Numbered from the stretch's first letter, positions 7,115-15,104 are shown. The stretch: 64,000 nucleotides of DNA from Streptomyces indicus (GCF_900100315.1 NZ_FNFF01000011.1:170858-234857); one strand, 5' to 3'. The notes: generated by a model from the letters alone, not told the origin. A program made the numbers and translations.

Positions 7115-8299
7115 GTGCGCAGACACGCCGGGGCCGTGGTCGCGCTGACCGGGCTGCTCGCCCTCGCAGGGTGCGGCGCCGGCGGCGGTACGCCGGACCC
7201 GAAAGCCAAGACCCCCGACAAAGCCCCCCTCACCTGGACGTTCGACCACATCGCCGAGGGCAGCGGGCGGATCACGGACCTCGCCGCGCTCGCACCGGAC
7301 GACATCTGGGCAGTCGCCGCCGGGAACGCCGCGAGCGCGCCCGCCCGTCTGCTGCACTACGACGGCGGGCGCTGGCGGAGCGATCCCCTGCCCGAGGCCC
7401 TCGCCCGGACCCAGTACCCGCCCCGCCTCGAGCAGCTCGGCGAGGACACGGTGTGGCTGCGCACCGAGGCCGTGGAGACGAACCCCACCGGGAACGCCTG
7501 GCTGACCTGGGACGGCACCCGCTGGTCACCGGTCGCGAACCCGCCGACCGGCCTGGTCGGCGACATCGAGGCCACGGGGCCGGAGGACATCTGGGCGGTG
7601 GGCGCCGACCGCCGCAGCGTCCGGCACTGGGACGGCACCCGCTGGAGCAGCCACCGCGTCCCGCACACCGTCGAGGACCTGGCCGTGGCGGGACCGGACG
7701 ACGTGTGGACGGCCGGCTACCGCACGACCGGCCCGGGCACCGAAGCCGTACACGGCGAGCCGTACGACCAGCCCGCCACCGCGCACTGGGACGGCGCCGC
7801 CTTCACCTCCGTCGAGACGCCGCAGTACCGCTTCCCCGACCCCGTACCACCGGAGCCGGGCGCGGGCCTGCAGATGCTCTTCGTGCGCGGCGACGGCGAG
7901 GTGCGCGCCTTCGGGACGCACAGCTACAACCACGGAGAGGTCGAGAACGAGCCGGGCGACGAGTCCGTGCGGCTGCGCTGGGACGGCACCCGCTGGAGGG
8001 ACCTGCCGCCCGAGCAGGGCGGCTGCGCGGACCGCCCGCCGGTGCTCGACGAGGGCAAGGGCCTTGTCCTGGACGGCAATTGGTACGTCACCGACGCGGG
8101 CACCTGCGTGAAGATCAAGCGTGAGCGGCTGCCCGGATCGACCGGCGCGCGCGCCGGCTCGAAGCAGTCGCTGTGGCTGGAGTCGGTCCTGCGGGTGCCC
8201 GGCACCGACACGGTGATCGGCGCCGGACACGTGCAGGTCAACCAGTCGGGCGCCCCGTTCTCGGCGCCCGTGGTCGTACGGCTTGAGGGCAAGGCGTAA
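7115..8299 (+). CDS. Predicted lipoprotein with beta-propeller-like repeats
   Basis: A 394-residue secreted lipoprotein. The start VRRHAG is followed by a short hydrophobic helix and the lipobox LALAGC (Cys about residue 21). The mature part has repeated motifs of the form PDDIWAV, PEDIWAVG, PDDVWTAG alternating with WDGTRW (three WDGTRW copies), so it probably folds as a bladed propeller of the Kelch/galactose-oxidase-like kind. The GTG at 7115 has GAGCGGGA just upstream; the ORF opening at 6965 lies inside the preceding gene. No catalytic motif is seen. It may bind sugar or protein at the cell surface (inference). Confidence 0.82.
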   Translation: MRRHAGAVVALTGLLALAGCGAGGGTPDPKAKTPDKAPLTWTFDHIAEGSGRITDLAALAPDDIWAVAAGNAASAPARLLHYDGGRWRSDPLPEALARTQYPPRLEQLGEDTVWLRTEAVETNPTGNAWLTWDGTRWSPVANPPTGLVGDIEATGPEDIWAVGADRRSVRHWDGTRWSSHRVPHTVEDLAVAGPDDVWTAGYRTTGPGTEAVHGEPYDQPATAHWDGAAFTSVETPQYRFPDPVPPEPGAGLQMLFVRGDGEVRAFGTHSYNHGEVENEPGDESVRLRWDGTRWRDLPPEQGGCADRPPVLDEGKGLVLDGNWYVTDAGTCVKIKRERLPGSTGARAGSKQSLWLESVLRVPGTDTVIGAGHVQVNQSGAPFSAPVVVRLEGKA

Positions 8300-8302
8300 G
8301 AA

Positions 8303-8389
8303 GCCCGCCCCCGTCGCTCACACCGGCAGCCGCCCGCCCCCGTCGCTCACACCGGCAGCCGCCCGCCCCCGCTGCTCACACCGGCAACT
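8303..8389. repeat. 29-bp tandem repeat across the 3' end of dprE2
   Basis: Three copies with period 29 starting at 8303, 8332 and 8361 (each beginning GCCCGCCCCCG on the plus strand). The innermost copy contains the last codons and stop of dprE2, so the LPV-stop end of that gene is repeated twice in its 3' untranslated region. The 76-bp gap to the convergent lipoprotein gene consists almost entirely of this array. Confidence 0.9.
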
Positions 8390-9131
8390 TCCGGAACACC
8401 GGTCGCGGCACATGCCGCAGCGCCGACATCACCACGCGCAGCGCCCCCGGCACCCACACCGTCTCCGAACGTCGCCGCAGCCCCGCCTCGATCGCCTCGG
8501 CCACCGCCTCGGGGGTCGTGGCCAGCGGCGCCTCCTTCATACCGGCCGTCATCTTCGAGCGGACGAAGCCGGGCCGCACCACCATCACATGCACCCCGGT
8601 GCCGTGCAGCGCGTCCCCGAGCCCCTGCGCGAAGGCGTCGAGGCCGGCCTTCGAGGAGCCGTAGATGAAGTTGGCGCGGCGGGCCCGCTCGCCGGCCACC
8701 GAGGACAGCACGACCAGCGAGCCGTGCCCCTGCCGCTTCAGCGCGTTGGCGCAGATCAGCCCCGAGGAGACGGCGCCCGTGTAGTTGGTCTGCGCGACCC
8801 GTACCGCCGACAACGGCTCGTCCTCGTCGCGTTCCTGGTCGCCGAGCACCCCGAACGCCAGCAGCACCATGTCGATGTCGCCCTCGGTGAAGACCTTCCC
8901 GAGCACCTCCTCGTGCGACTCGGTGTCGAGCGCGTCGAACGCGACCGTGCGCGCGTCGGCGCCCAGGTCCCGCAGCTGCGCGGCCGCCGCTTCCAGCGCG
9001 GGCGAGGGCCGCCCCGCCAGCCACACGGTGCGGGTGCGGCGCGCGACCAGCCGGCGCGCGGTGGCCAGCGCGATCTCGGAGGTGCCGCCGAGCACCAGCA
9101 GGGACTGGGGGGTGCCGAACGCGTCCTTCAT
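8376..9131 (-). CDS. dprE2: Decaprenylphospho-ribulose 2-keto reductase DprE2-like SDR
   Basis: A 251-residue short-chain dehydrogenase. The cofactor motif is LVLGGTSEIALATARRL (residues 11-27), and the catalytic Ser/Tyr-x3-Lys region is VVLSSVAGERARRANFIYGSSK (around residues 140-160, broken here after SSVAG). GGTSEIA is distinctive of DprE2. In mycobacteria it reduces decaprenylphosphoryl-2-keto-erythro-pentofuranose, made by DprE1, to decaprenylphosphoryl-arabinose with NADH. It follows dprE1 by 45 bp in the same direction, the same pair order as Rv3790-Rv3791. Streptomycetes lack mycolyl-arabinogalactan, so the end use of the arabinose donor is unclear. Confidence is high for the family and good for the role because of the neighbours. 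Confidence 0.88.
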   Translation of the reverse strand: MKDAFGTPQSLLVLGGTSEIALATARRLVARRTRTVWLAGRPSPALEAAAAQLRDLGADARTVAFDALDTESHEEVLGKVFTEGDIDMVLLAFGVLGDQERDEDEPLSAVRVAQTNYTGAVSSGLICANALKRQGHGSLVVLSSVAGERARRANFIYGSSKAGLDAFAQGLGDALHGTGVHVMVVRPGFVRSKMTAGMKEAPLATTPEAVAEAIEAGLRRRSETVWVPGALRVVMSALRHVPRPVFRKLPV

Positions 9132-9176
9132 CGAAACTCCATCAGCAGTCGTACGAGGCCCAAGAGGCCAGCGGGA

Positions 9177-10541
9177 TCAGAGGGAAAGCCGCCGCGACAG
9201 ATCCGAGGTGAACACCCCGCGCGGATCGAGCTCTTCGCGCAGCGCGCGGAACTGGCCGAGCCGCGGGTACATCGACGCGAGCAGCTCCGGCCGCAGCCGT
9301 GAGTCCTTCGCGAGGTAGATCCGCCCGTCGGCCGCAGCGACCTCCTCGTCGAGCTCGTCGAGGAAGGAGCCGAGGCCGGGCAGGTTGGCCGGGATGTCCA
9401 GGGCGAGGGTCCAGCCGGGCATCGGGAAGGACAGCCAGCCGGGGTCGCCCTCGCCGAACCGCTTGAGCACGGCGAGGAAGGAGGGGCAGCCGCGCGTGGA
9501 GATCCGCTCGACGATCCGGCGCAGCGCCTCCTCCTTGCCGTATCCGAGGACGAACTGGTACTGCACGAAGCCGCTGCGGCCGTAGATCCGGTTCCAGTGC
9601 GGCACCCCGTCGAGCGGGTGGAAGAACGTGGAGATCTTCTGCAGTTCACCGCGGCGCGAGCGGGGCGCCTTGCGGTACCAGAGCTCGTTGAAGAGCCCCA
9701 CGGTCGCCTTGCCGAGCAGCCCTTCGGGCACGAACGCGGGCGCCGCCGGGAGCTGTCCGGGCCGGAAGGCGAGGGGCGTGCGCCGGGCCCGTACCGGCAG
9801 TTGGTCGAGCGGCGCGTGGTCGCCGCGGGTCAGGACCGAGCGGCCCATCGCGGCGCCGCGCGCGAGCAGGTCGATCCACGCGACCGAGTAGCGGTAGTGG
9901 TGGTCGGTGGCGGTGAGGCGGGCCATCAAGTCGTCGAGGTCGGTGGCCCGTTCGGTGTCCACGGACATCAACGAGGTCTGTACGGGCAGCAGTTCGACCG
10001 TCGCCGAGAGGATCACGCCGGTCAGGCCCATGCCGCCCGCGGTGGCGTCGAAGAGCGGCTCGCCGCGCCGCACCGTACGGACCGAACCGTCGGCCGTGAG
10101 CAGGTCGAGGGCGGCGACATGGCGCGAGAACGACCCCGAGACATGGTGGTTCTTGCCGTGGATGTCGGCGCCGATCGCACCGCCCACCGTCACATAGCGG
10201 GTCCCGGGCGTCACCGGTACGAACCAGCCGAGCGGCAGCAGGACCTCCATCAGGCGGTGCAGGCTCACGCCCGCGTCGCACACCACCACGCCCGCCTCGG
10301 CGTCGATCGCGCGGATCCGGTCGAGCGCGGTCATGTCGAGGACGGCGCCCCCCGCGTTCTGCGCCGCGTCCCCGTACGCGCGACCGAGGCCGCGCGCGAT
10401 GCCCCCGCGCGCGCCGCAGGAGCGGACGGCGTCCGCGGCCTCCTCGTACGAACGGGGGCGCACCACGCGGGCGGTGGTCGGGGCGGTGCGGCCCCAACCC
10501 GTGACGGAGACGGTCTCGGCCTCGGCTTCCTCGGCAAACAT
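9177..10541 (-). CDS. dprE1: Decaprenylphosphoryl-ribose 2-oxidase DprE1-like flavoenzyme
   Basis: A 454-residue FAD-dependent oxidoreductase of the VAO/ALO type. The FAD domain shows GLGRAYGDAAQNAGG (51-65) and GGAIGADIHGKNHHVSGSF (120-138). The substrate domain ends with GRIYLAKDSR, containing the conserved Lys (Lys418 in M. tuberculosis DprE1). It oxidises the C2 hydroxyl of polyprenylphosphoryl-ribose. Position 380 is Ala in GWTLALDIP where the mycobacterial enzyme has Cys387 (GWNICVDFP), the residue attacked by benzothiazinones. The ATG at 10541 was chosen; an in-frame upstream extension to 10598 is possible. It is divergent from the PAP2-UbiA operon, so the pathway genes share a 225-bp intergenic region. 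Confidence 0.9.
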   Translation of the reverse strand: MFAEEAEAETVSVTGWGRTAPTTARVVRPRSYEEAADAVRSCGARGGIARGLGRAYGDAAQNAGGAVLDMTALDRIRAIDAEAGVVVCDAGVSLHRLMEVLLPLGWFVPVTPGTRYVTVGGAIGADIHGKNHHVSGSFSRHVAALDLLTADGSVRTVRRGEPLFDATAGGMGLTGVILSATVELLPVQTSLMSVDTERATDLDDLMARLTATDHHYRYSVAWIDLLARGAAMGRSVLTRGDHAPLDQLPVRARRTPLAFRPGQLPAAPAFVPEGLLGKATVGLFNELWYRKAPRSRRGELQKISTFFHPLDGVPHWNRIYGRSGFVQYQFVLGYGKEEALRRIVERISTRGCPSFLAVLKRFGEGDPGWLSFPMPGWTLALDIPANLPGLGSFLDELDEEVAAADGRIYLAKDSRLRPELLASMYPRLGQFRALREELDPRGVFTSDLSRRLSL

Positions 10542-10766
10542 GGACGCGACGCTATCGCCCGTTGAGGGCAGGTTTGCCAAACCTGTCGGACCCCTCACCG
10601 AAACGGGTGATTGAGGGGGTGTCGCCCAACATTGCCGTAATTCTTGGCCCGTTGGCTAGAAGAGTCGTTTGCGGCATACGGCCGCTCGGGTGGATCGGCG
10701 GTCCGAAACCCACGGCGAACCCCTCGGCCGACCCCACGGCCGAACCGACGGCAACGAAGAGGCTCC

Positions 10767-11273
10767 ATGCACGAGATGGATCACCGGCTGCTCGCAGCCC
10801 TGCGCGACACCGGACAGCACCCGCAGATCGCGGCCGCCGCCCGCGCGCTGTCCTTCTGCGGCGAGCACGGGGCGCTGTGGCTGGCCGCGGGCCTGGCCGG
10901 CGCCGCGCTCGACAAGGAGCGGCGCGGCGCCTGGCTGCGCGGCACTGCCCTGACCGCGGGCGCACACCTGGCCAGCATGGGCGTCAAGCGCCTGGTGCGC
11001 AGGCCGCGTCCGGACGCCGAGCCGCTGGTGCGCACCGCGGGCAAGCACTCGTTCCCCAGTTCGCACGCCACCTCCGCGGCCGCCGCCGCGGTCGCCTACG
11101 GGGCGCTGCGGCCCGCGGGCGCCCGTCTCGTACCGCCGCTCGCCGCCGCCATGTGCGTCTCGCGGATGGTCGTCGGCGTGCACTACCCGAGCGACATCGC
11201 GGCCGGCGCCGCGCTCGGCGCCGCCACCGCGCGGCTCGGCAGCCGCTGGATGCTCAAGGAGGCCGCCAAGTGA
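10767..11273 (+). CDS. PAP2-family membrane phosphatase (Rv3807c-like)
   Basis: A 168-residue membrane phosphatase with the full acid-phosphatase signature: KRLVRRPRP (residues 73-81), SFPSSHATS (about 95-103) and SRMVVGVHYPSD (about 132-143), with hydrophobic helices between. Beside the prenyl-phosphate phosphoribosyltransferase it corresponds to Rv3807c, the candidate phosphatase that removes the 5-phosphate from decaprenylphosphoryl-5-phosphoribose. The ATG at 10767 has GAAGAGG 5 nt upstream. Its last residues and stop are the first copy of a 35-bp tandem repeat. Two mini-ORFs, each starting in a GTGA overlap, connect it to the next gene, so translation is probably coupled through them. 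Confidence 0.9.
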   Translation: MHEMDHRLLAALRDTGQHPQIAAAARALSFCGEHGALWLAAGLAGAALDKERRGAWLRGTALTAGAHLASMGVKRLVRRPRPDAEPLVRTAGKHSFPSSHATSAAAAAVAYGALRPAGARLVPPLAAAMCVSRMVVGVHYPSDIAAGAALGAATARLGSRWMLKEAAK

Positions 11274-11340
11274 CCGTCGCCCTGCTCCTCATGGAGGCCG
11301 CCAAGTGACCGTCGCCCTGATCCTCGCGGAGGCCGCCAAG
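11258..11340. repeat. 35-bp tandem repeat at the PAP2-UbiA junction
   Basis: GGAGGCCGCCAAG recurs at 11258, 11293 and 11328, exactly 35 bp apart, with highly similar intervening sequence (TGACCGTCGCCCTG). Because 35 is not a multiple of three, each copy supplies a Shine-Dalgarno (GGAGG), a stop (TGA) for the upstream frame and an overlapping GTG start for the next. Confidence 0.95.
11270..11308 (+). CDS. Mini-ORF 1 (12 codons) in the 35-bp repeat
   Basis: GTG at 11270 overlaps the PAP2 stop (GTGA). GGAGG lies 7 nt upstream, followed by 12 sense codons (VTVALLLMEAAK) and TGA at 11306-11308. It is generated by the tandem duplication. It may be translated by termination-reinitiation, but a product of this size may have no function. 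The next mini-ORF overlaps it by 4 bp. Confidence 0.4.
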   Translation: MTVALLLMEAAK

Positions 11341-11343
11341 TGA
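11305..11343 (+). CDS. Mini-ORF 2 (12 codons) in the 35-bp repeat
   Basis: A second copy of the arrangement: GTG at 11305 in a GTGA overlap, GGAGG at 11293, 12 codons (VTVALILAEAAK), and TGA at 11341-11343 overlapping the GTG of the UbiA gene. The peptide differs from mini-ORF 1 at two positions. Whether it is made is unknown. Confidence 0.4.
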   Translation: MTVALILAEAAK

Positions 11344-12272
11344 CCCTTCTCGACCGGCAGTCGCCCCCCACCTCGCCCCCGCAGCGCCCCGGCCCGATCA
11401 GCCTCCCGCTCGGCCTGCTCAAGACCGCGCGCCCGCGCCAGTGGATCAAGAACGTCCTGGTCGTCGCCGCCCCGGCCGCCGCCGGCGAGCTCTTCACGCG
11501 CGGCACCGCGGCCCAACTGGCGATCGTGTTCTGCCTGTTCACGGCCGCCGCGTCCGCCGTCTACCTGATCAACGACGCCCGTGACGCCGAGGCCGACCGC
11601 GCCCACCCCGAGAAGTGCCGCCGCCCGGTCGCCGCCGGACAGGTCCCCGTGCCGGTCGCGTACGCGGCGGGCGGGCTGCTCGCCGTCCTCGCCCCGGCCG
11701 CCGCCGCCCTGCTCTGCACGCCCATGACCTCCGCGCTGCTCACGGCGTACGTGGGCATGCAACTCGCGTACTGCATCAGCCTCAAGCACGTCCTGGTCGT
11801 CGACCTCGTGGTCGTCACCACCGGGTTCCTGATGCGCGCGATGATCGGCGGTGTCGCCCTCGGCATCCCGCTCTCGCGCTGGTTCCTCATCACCACCGGG
11901 TTCGGCGCGCTCTTCATGGTCTCCGCCAAGCGCTACTCGGAGGCGGTGAAGTCGGACCCCGGCAAGCTCGGCGCCACGCGCGCGCTGCTCACCGAGTACA
12001 CCACCGGCTATCTGCGCTTCGTGTGGCAGCTCGCGGCCGGCGTGGCCGTCCTCGCGTACTGCCTGTGGGCCATGGAGGAGGGCGGCACCGGCCTGCTGCC
12101 CTGGCGCCAGCTCTCGATGGTCGCCTTCATCCTCGCGATCCTGCGCTACGCCGTCTTCGCCGACCGCGGCACCGCCGGCGCCCCCGAGGACGTGGTCCTG
12201 CGCGACAAGCCGCTCGCGCTCATCGCCCTGGTGTGGGTGGGGATGTACGGGCTCGCGGTGGCCGACCTGTGA
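11340..12272 (+). CDS. Decaprenyl-phosphate phosphoribosyltransferase-like UbiA enzyme
   Basis: A 310-residue polytopic membrane prenyltransferase of the UbiA superfamily. The first Asp-rich motif is NDARDAEADRAHPEKCRRP (about residues 80-98). A short Pro-rich N-terminus leads to LLKTARPRQWIKNVLV, the conserved entry of this subfamily. In M. tuberculosis Rv3806c transfers 5-phosphoribose from PRPP to decaprenyl phosphate, the first committed step to decaprenylphosphoryl-arabinose. The GTG at 11340 is set by the repeat-borne GGAGG and by the GTGA overlap. It overlaps the GtrA gene by 4 bp. With PAP2, DprE1 and DprE2 adjacent, the whole donor pathway is present. Confidence 0.9.
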   Translation: MTLLDRQSPPTSPPQRPGPISLPLGLLKTARPRQWIKNVLVVAAPAAAGELFTRGTAAQLAIVFCLFTAAASAVYLINDARDAEADRAHPEKCRRPVAAGQVPVPVAYAAGGLLAVLAPAAAALLCTPMTSALLTAYVGMQLAYCISLKHVLVVDLVVVTTGFLMRAMIGGVALGIPLSRWFLITTGFGALFMVSAKRYSEAVKSDPGKLGATRALLTEYTTGYLRFVWQLAAGVAVLAYCLWAMEEGGTGLLPWRQLSMVAFILAILRYAVFADRGTAGAPEDVVLRDKPLALIALVWVGMYGLAVADL

Positions 12273-12790
12273 GCACCTCGGCGCCCCCGCGGGCCCGTAC
12301 GGACGGACCCGCCGAACGGCCCGGACTCCTCGCCCGCCTGCGCGCGAAGAGCTCCGGGCTCGCGGCCCGGCTGCGCGCCATGGGCCCCGAGCTGCTCGGC
12401 TTCGCCGCCGCCGGGATCTGCGCCTACGCCGCCGACCTCGGCCTGTTCATCTGGCTGCGCGGCCCGCTGGGCTGGGACCCGCTGACCGCCAAGGCCCTCT
12501 CCTTCGTGGCCGGCTGCTCGGTGGCGTACGCGGGCAACGCGCTCGGCACGTACCGCGGCCGCACCCCGGGCGTCTCCCGGATGCGGCAGTACGCGGTGTT
12601 CTTCGCGGTGAACATCGCGGGCGCCCTCGTCCAGCTCCTCTGCCTCGCGGTCTCGCACTACGGCCTCGGCTACACCTCCCCGCGCGCCGACACGATCTCC
12701 GGCGCCGGCGTGGGCATGGCGCTCGCCACGGTCCTGCGGTTCTGGGGTACTCGGAGCTTGGTGTTCCGTACGGCCGGGAAGGCGGCCTGA
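12269..12790 (+). CDS. GtrA-family membrane protein
   Basis: A 173-residue protein with a basic cytoplasmic N-terminus of about 45 residues and four hydrophobic helices of the GtrA/DPMS type (GFAAAGICAYAADLGLFIWL, ALSFVAGCSVAYAGNALGTYRG, FFAVNIAGALVQLLCLAVS, a last helix near 155). GtrA proteins act in translocation or recruitment of polyprenyl-phosphate-linked sugars; mycobacterial Rv3789, next to dprE1, is of this family. The GTG at 12269 overlaps the UbiA stop by 4 bp, so it is the third or last coupled member of the operon. A flippase or anchor role for the arabinose lipid is inference. Confidence 0.88.
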   Translation: MSTSAPPRARTDGPAERPGLLARLRAKSSGLAARLRAMGPELLGFAAAGICAYAADLGLFIWLRGPLGWDPLTAKALSFVAGCSVAYAGNALGTYRGRTPGVSRMRQYAVFFAVNIAGALVQLLCLAVSHYGLGYTSPRADTISGAGVGMALATVLRFWGTRSLVFRTAGKAA

Positions 12791-12840
12791 CATGGAACGA
12801 CGCGAGAGGCCCGGCAGGGAACGACGGGAGTGGGCGTGAC

Positions 12841-13755
12841 ATGGACTGGCTGAAGAAACTCCCCGGCATCGGGCCGCTCGTGGCGCGCCTGATGACCACC
12901 CACGCCTACCGCTCCTACGAGACCCTCGACCGGGCGCACTGGGCGCGGCTCGCCGGCGCGATGACCTTCGTCAGCTTCCTGGCGCTCTTCCCGCTGCTCA
13001 CGGTGGCCGCCGCGATCGCCGCCGCCACCCTCTCCAAGGAGAAGCAGCTCGAACTGCAGGACAAGATCAGCGAGCAGATCCCGGGAATCTCCGACCAGTT
13101 GGACATCGGCGGCCTCGTCGAGAACGCCGGCACGGTCGGTGTGATCGCCGGCGCCCTGCTCCTGTTCACCGGCGTGAGCTGGGTCGGCACCATAAGGGAG
13201 TGCCTGCGCGCGGTCTGGGGCAAGGACGACGAGGAGCAGAACCCCGTCCTCGCCAAGGTCAAGGACGCCGGCATCCTCATCGGTCTCGGCCTGACGGGAC
13301 TGCTCTCCCTCGTCGCCTCCACCGTCGGCACCACGGCGGCCGTCTGGCTGACCCGGGCCGTGGGCCTGGACGACCAGAGCTGGGTGGGCTGGCTGCTTCT
13401 GGTCGTGGTCTTCGCGCTCGCCGTCCTCGCGGACTTCCTGATCCTGCTCTACCTGCTCACGCTGCTGCCCGGGGTGCACCCGCCGCGCCGCCGGCTCTTC
13501 GTGGCCGCGCTGGTCGGCGCGATCGGCTTCGAACTGCTCAAGGCGCTGCTCGGCGGCTACATGAAGGGCGTGGCCGCCAAGTCCATGTACGGGGCCTTCG
13601 GCGTCCCCGTCGCGCTGCTCCTGTGGATCAACTTCACCGCGAAACTGCTCCTGTTCTGCGCCGCCTGGACGGCGACGCAGAGCAAGCAGGCACCCGAGGG
13701 CACGCTCAGCGGCGCGCCCGCCGCACCAGGTCCGGCAGCGGCCAGCGGCGGTTGA
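12841..13755 (+). CDS. YihY/BrkB (YhjD)-family inner-membrane protein
   Basis: A 304-residue integral membrane protein with six predicted hydrophobic segments and the family's amphipathic start (DRAHWARLAGAMTFVSFLALFPLLTV, about residues 30-60) and later FGVPVALLLWINFTAKLLLFCAAW (near 265-290). The family was once called RNase BN and has uncertain transport function. It follows the GtrA gene by 50 bp in the same direction and may belong to the arabinose-lipid operon. Its 3' end overlaps the convergent DD-carboxypeptidase gene by 50 bp, so the last 16 codons of each are encoded on both strands. Confidence 0.88.
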   Translation: MDWLKKLPGIGPLVARLMTTHAYRSYETLDRAHWARLAGAMTFVSFLALFPLLTVAAAIAAATLSKEKQLELQDKISEQIPGISDQLDIGGLVENAGTVGVIAGALLLFTGVSWVGTIRECLRAVWGKDDEEQNPVLAKVKDAGILIGLGLTGLLSLVASTVGTTAAVWLTRAVGLDDQSWVGWLLLVVVFALAVLADFLILLYLLTLLPGVHPPRRRLFVAALVGAIGFELLKALLGGYMKGVAAKSMYGAFGVPVALLLWINFTAKLLLFCAAWTATQSKQAPEGTLSGAPAAPGPAAASGG

Positions 13756-14947
13756 CCACGAACACCCCGGCGCCGATGAGCGCGAGCACACCGCCGGTGA
13801 CCGCGAGCGCGATCCCGACCCCGCTCGACCCCTCGTCGGCCGCGGCGGTCGCGGTGCTCGACAGCGATCCCTGCGCGCTGTCGGAGTCGTCCTTCTCGGG
13901 GGCGGCCGCACCCTCGGTGCCGCTCTCCACGCTGCGCGGCGCCACCAGTTCGCCGACCGGCTTCACCTTGCCCGCGGCCTTGAAGCCCCAGTCGAAGAGG
14001 CGGGCGGTCTCCTGGTAGACGGCGTTCTGCTCGTCGGAGTCCGGGTTCATCACCGTCACGAGCAGCACCTTGCCGTTCCGCTCGGCGACCCCGGTGAAGG
14101 TGGCGCCCGCGTGCGTGGTGTTGCCGTTCTTGACGCCCGCGATGCCCTTGTACGGGTTGAGCCCGTAGTCGCCGGTCATCAGGCGGTTGGTGTTCTGGAT
14201 CTCGAAGTGGTCCCGCTTCTTGCCCTGGCCCTCGCCGGGGAACTGGGCGCGCGCGGTGGCCGCGTACTCGCGGAAGTCCGCCTCCTGCAGGCCCGAGCGC
14301 GCGATCAGAGTCAGGTCGTACGCGGAGGACACCTGGCCCTCGGCGTCGTACCCGTCCGGGCTGACCACGTGCGTGTCGAGGGCCTGGAGCTCCTCGGCGT
14401 GGGCCTGCATCTCCGAGACGGTCTGCCGGACTCCGCCGTTCATGTGCGAGAGCACGTGCACCGCGTCGTTGCCCGACCGCAGGAACACCCCGAGCCACAG
14501 GTCGTGGACCGTGTAGGTGTGGTCCTCCTTGACGCCGACCAGGCTCGACCCCTCGCCGACGTCCGCGAGGTCCGCGTCCTTGACCTTGTAGACCTTGTCC
14601 TTGGGCAGGGTGCCCTTCCGGATCAGGGTGTCCGCGAAGAGCATCTTCAGCGTGGAGGCGGGCGGCAGCCGCCAGTGCGCGTTGTGCGCGGCGAGCACCT
14701 CGCCGGACTCGGCGTCCGCGACGATCCATGAACGGCCCGACAGCTTCTTCGGCAGCACCGGCGCGCCGGCCCCGAGATTGACCTGCGTGCCCGCCTTGCC
14801 GAGCTGGACACCGCCGACCTTCGACATGCTCGCCGGCGGCTTCGCCGTGTCGTCCTTCTTCCCCGGCTTGTCGTCGGCGACAGCGGGCGCGACGGCAGAC
14901 ATGGTCATCAGGCTGGCGCATACGACCGTTAGTACGGTCTTCTTCAT
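13706..14947 (-). CDS. D-alanyl-D-alanine carboxypeptidase (PBP5-type), membrane-anchored
   Basis: A 413-residue serine peptidase S11 protein. Signal peptide residues 1-24 (TVVCASLMTMSAVAPAVA). Active-site motifs: STLK at 98-101 and SGN in LRSGNDAVH near 160. The third motif reads KNG (GVKNGNTTH) in place of the usual KTG. A C-terminal helix (ALAVTGGVLALIGAGVFVV) and an Arg-rich tail anchor it. It trims the terminal D-Ala from peptidoglycan stem peptides. The ATG at 14947 was chosen because it begins a normal signal peptide. The gene converges on and overlaps the BrkB gene by 50 bp. Confidence 0.9.
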   Translation of the reverse strand: MKKTVLTVVCASLMTMSAVAPAVADDKPGKKDDTAKPPASMSKVGGVQLGKAGTQVNLGAGAPVLPKKLSGRSWIVADAESGEVLAAHNAHWRLPPASTLKMLFADTLIRKGTLPKDKVYKVKDADLADVGEGSSLVGVKEDHTYTVHDLWLGVFLRSGNDAVHVLSHMNGGVRQTVSEMQAHAEELQALDTHVVSPDGYDAEGQVSSAYDLTLIARSGLQEADFREYAATARAQFPGEGQGKKRDHFEIQNTNRLMTGDYGLNPYKGIAGVKNGNTTHAGATFTGVAERNGKVLLVTVMNPDSDEQNAVYQETARLFDWGFKAAGKVKPVGELVAPRSVESGTEGAAAPEKDDSDSAQGSLSSTATAAADEGSSGVGIALAVTGGVLALIGAGVFVVNRRWPLPDLVRRARR

Positions 14948-15104
14948 GGCAGGCACGGTCGAGAACGTACAGGTCTTACCCGTACGAGTGTGTGCCGGGT
15001 CACCCTGTGTCTGCCGGGGATCACTCGCACCACCCCTCCGCGAGGACTCCGTCCAGGGGATACCCCGGGACGGTGGCCGCAGGGGCGACGGCGATACTGG
15101 GCGT

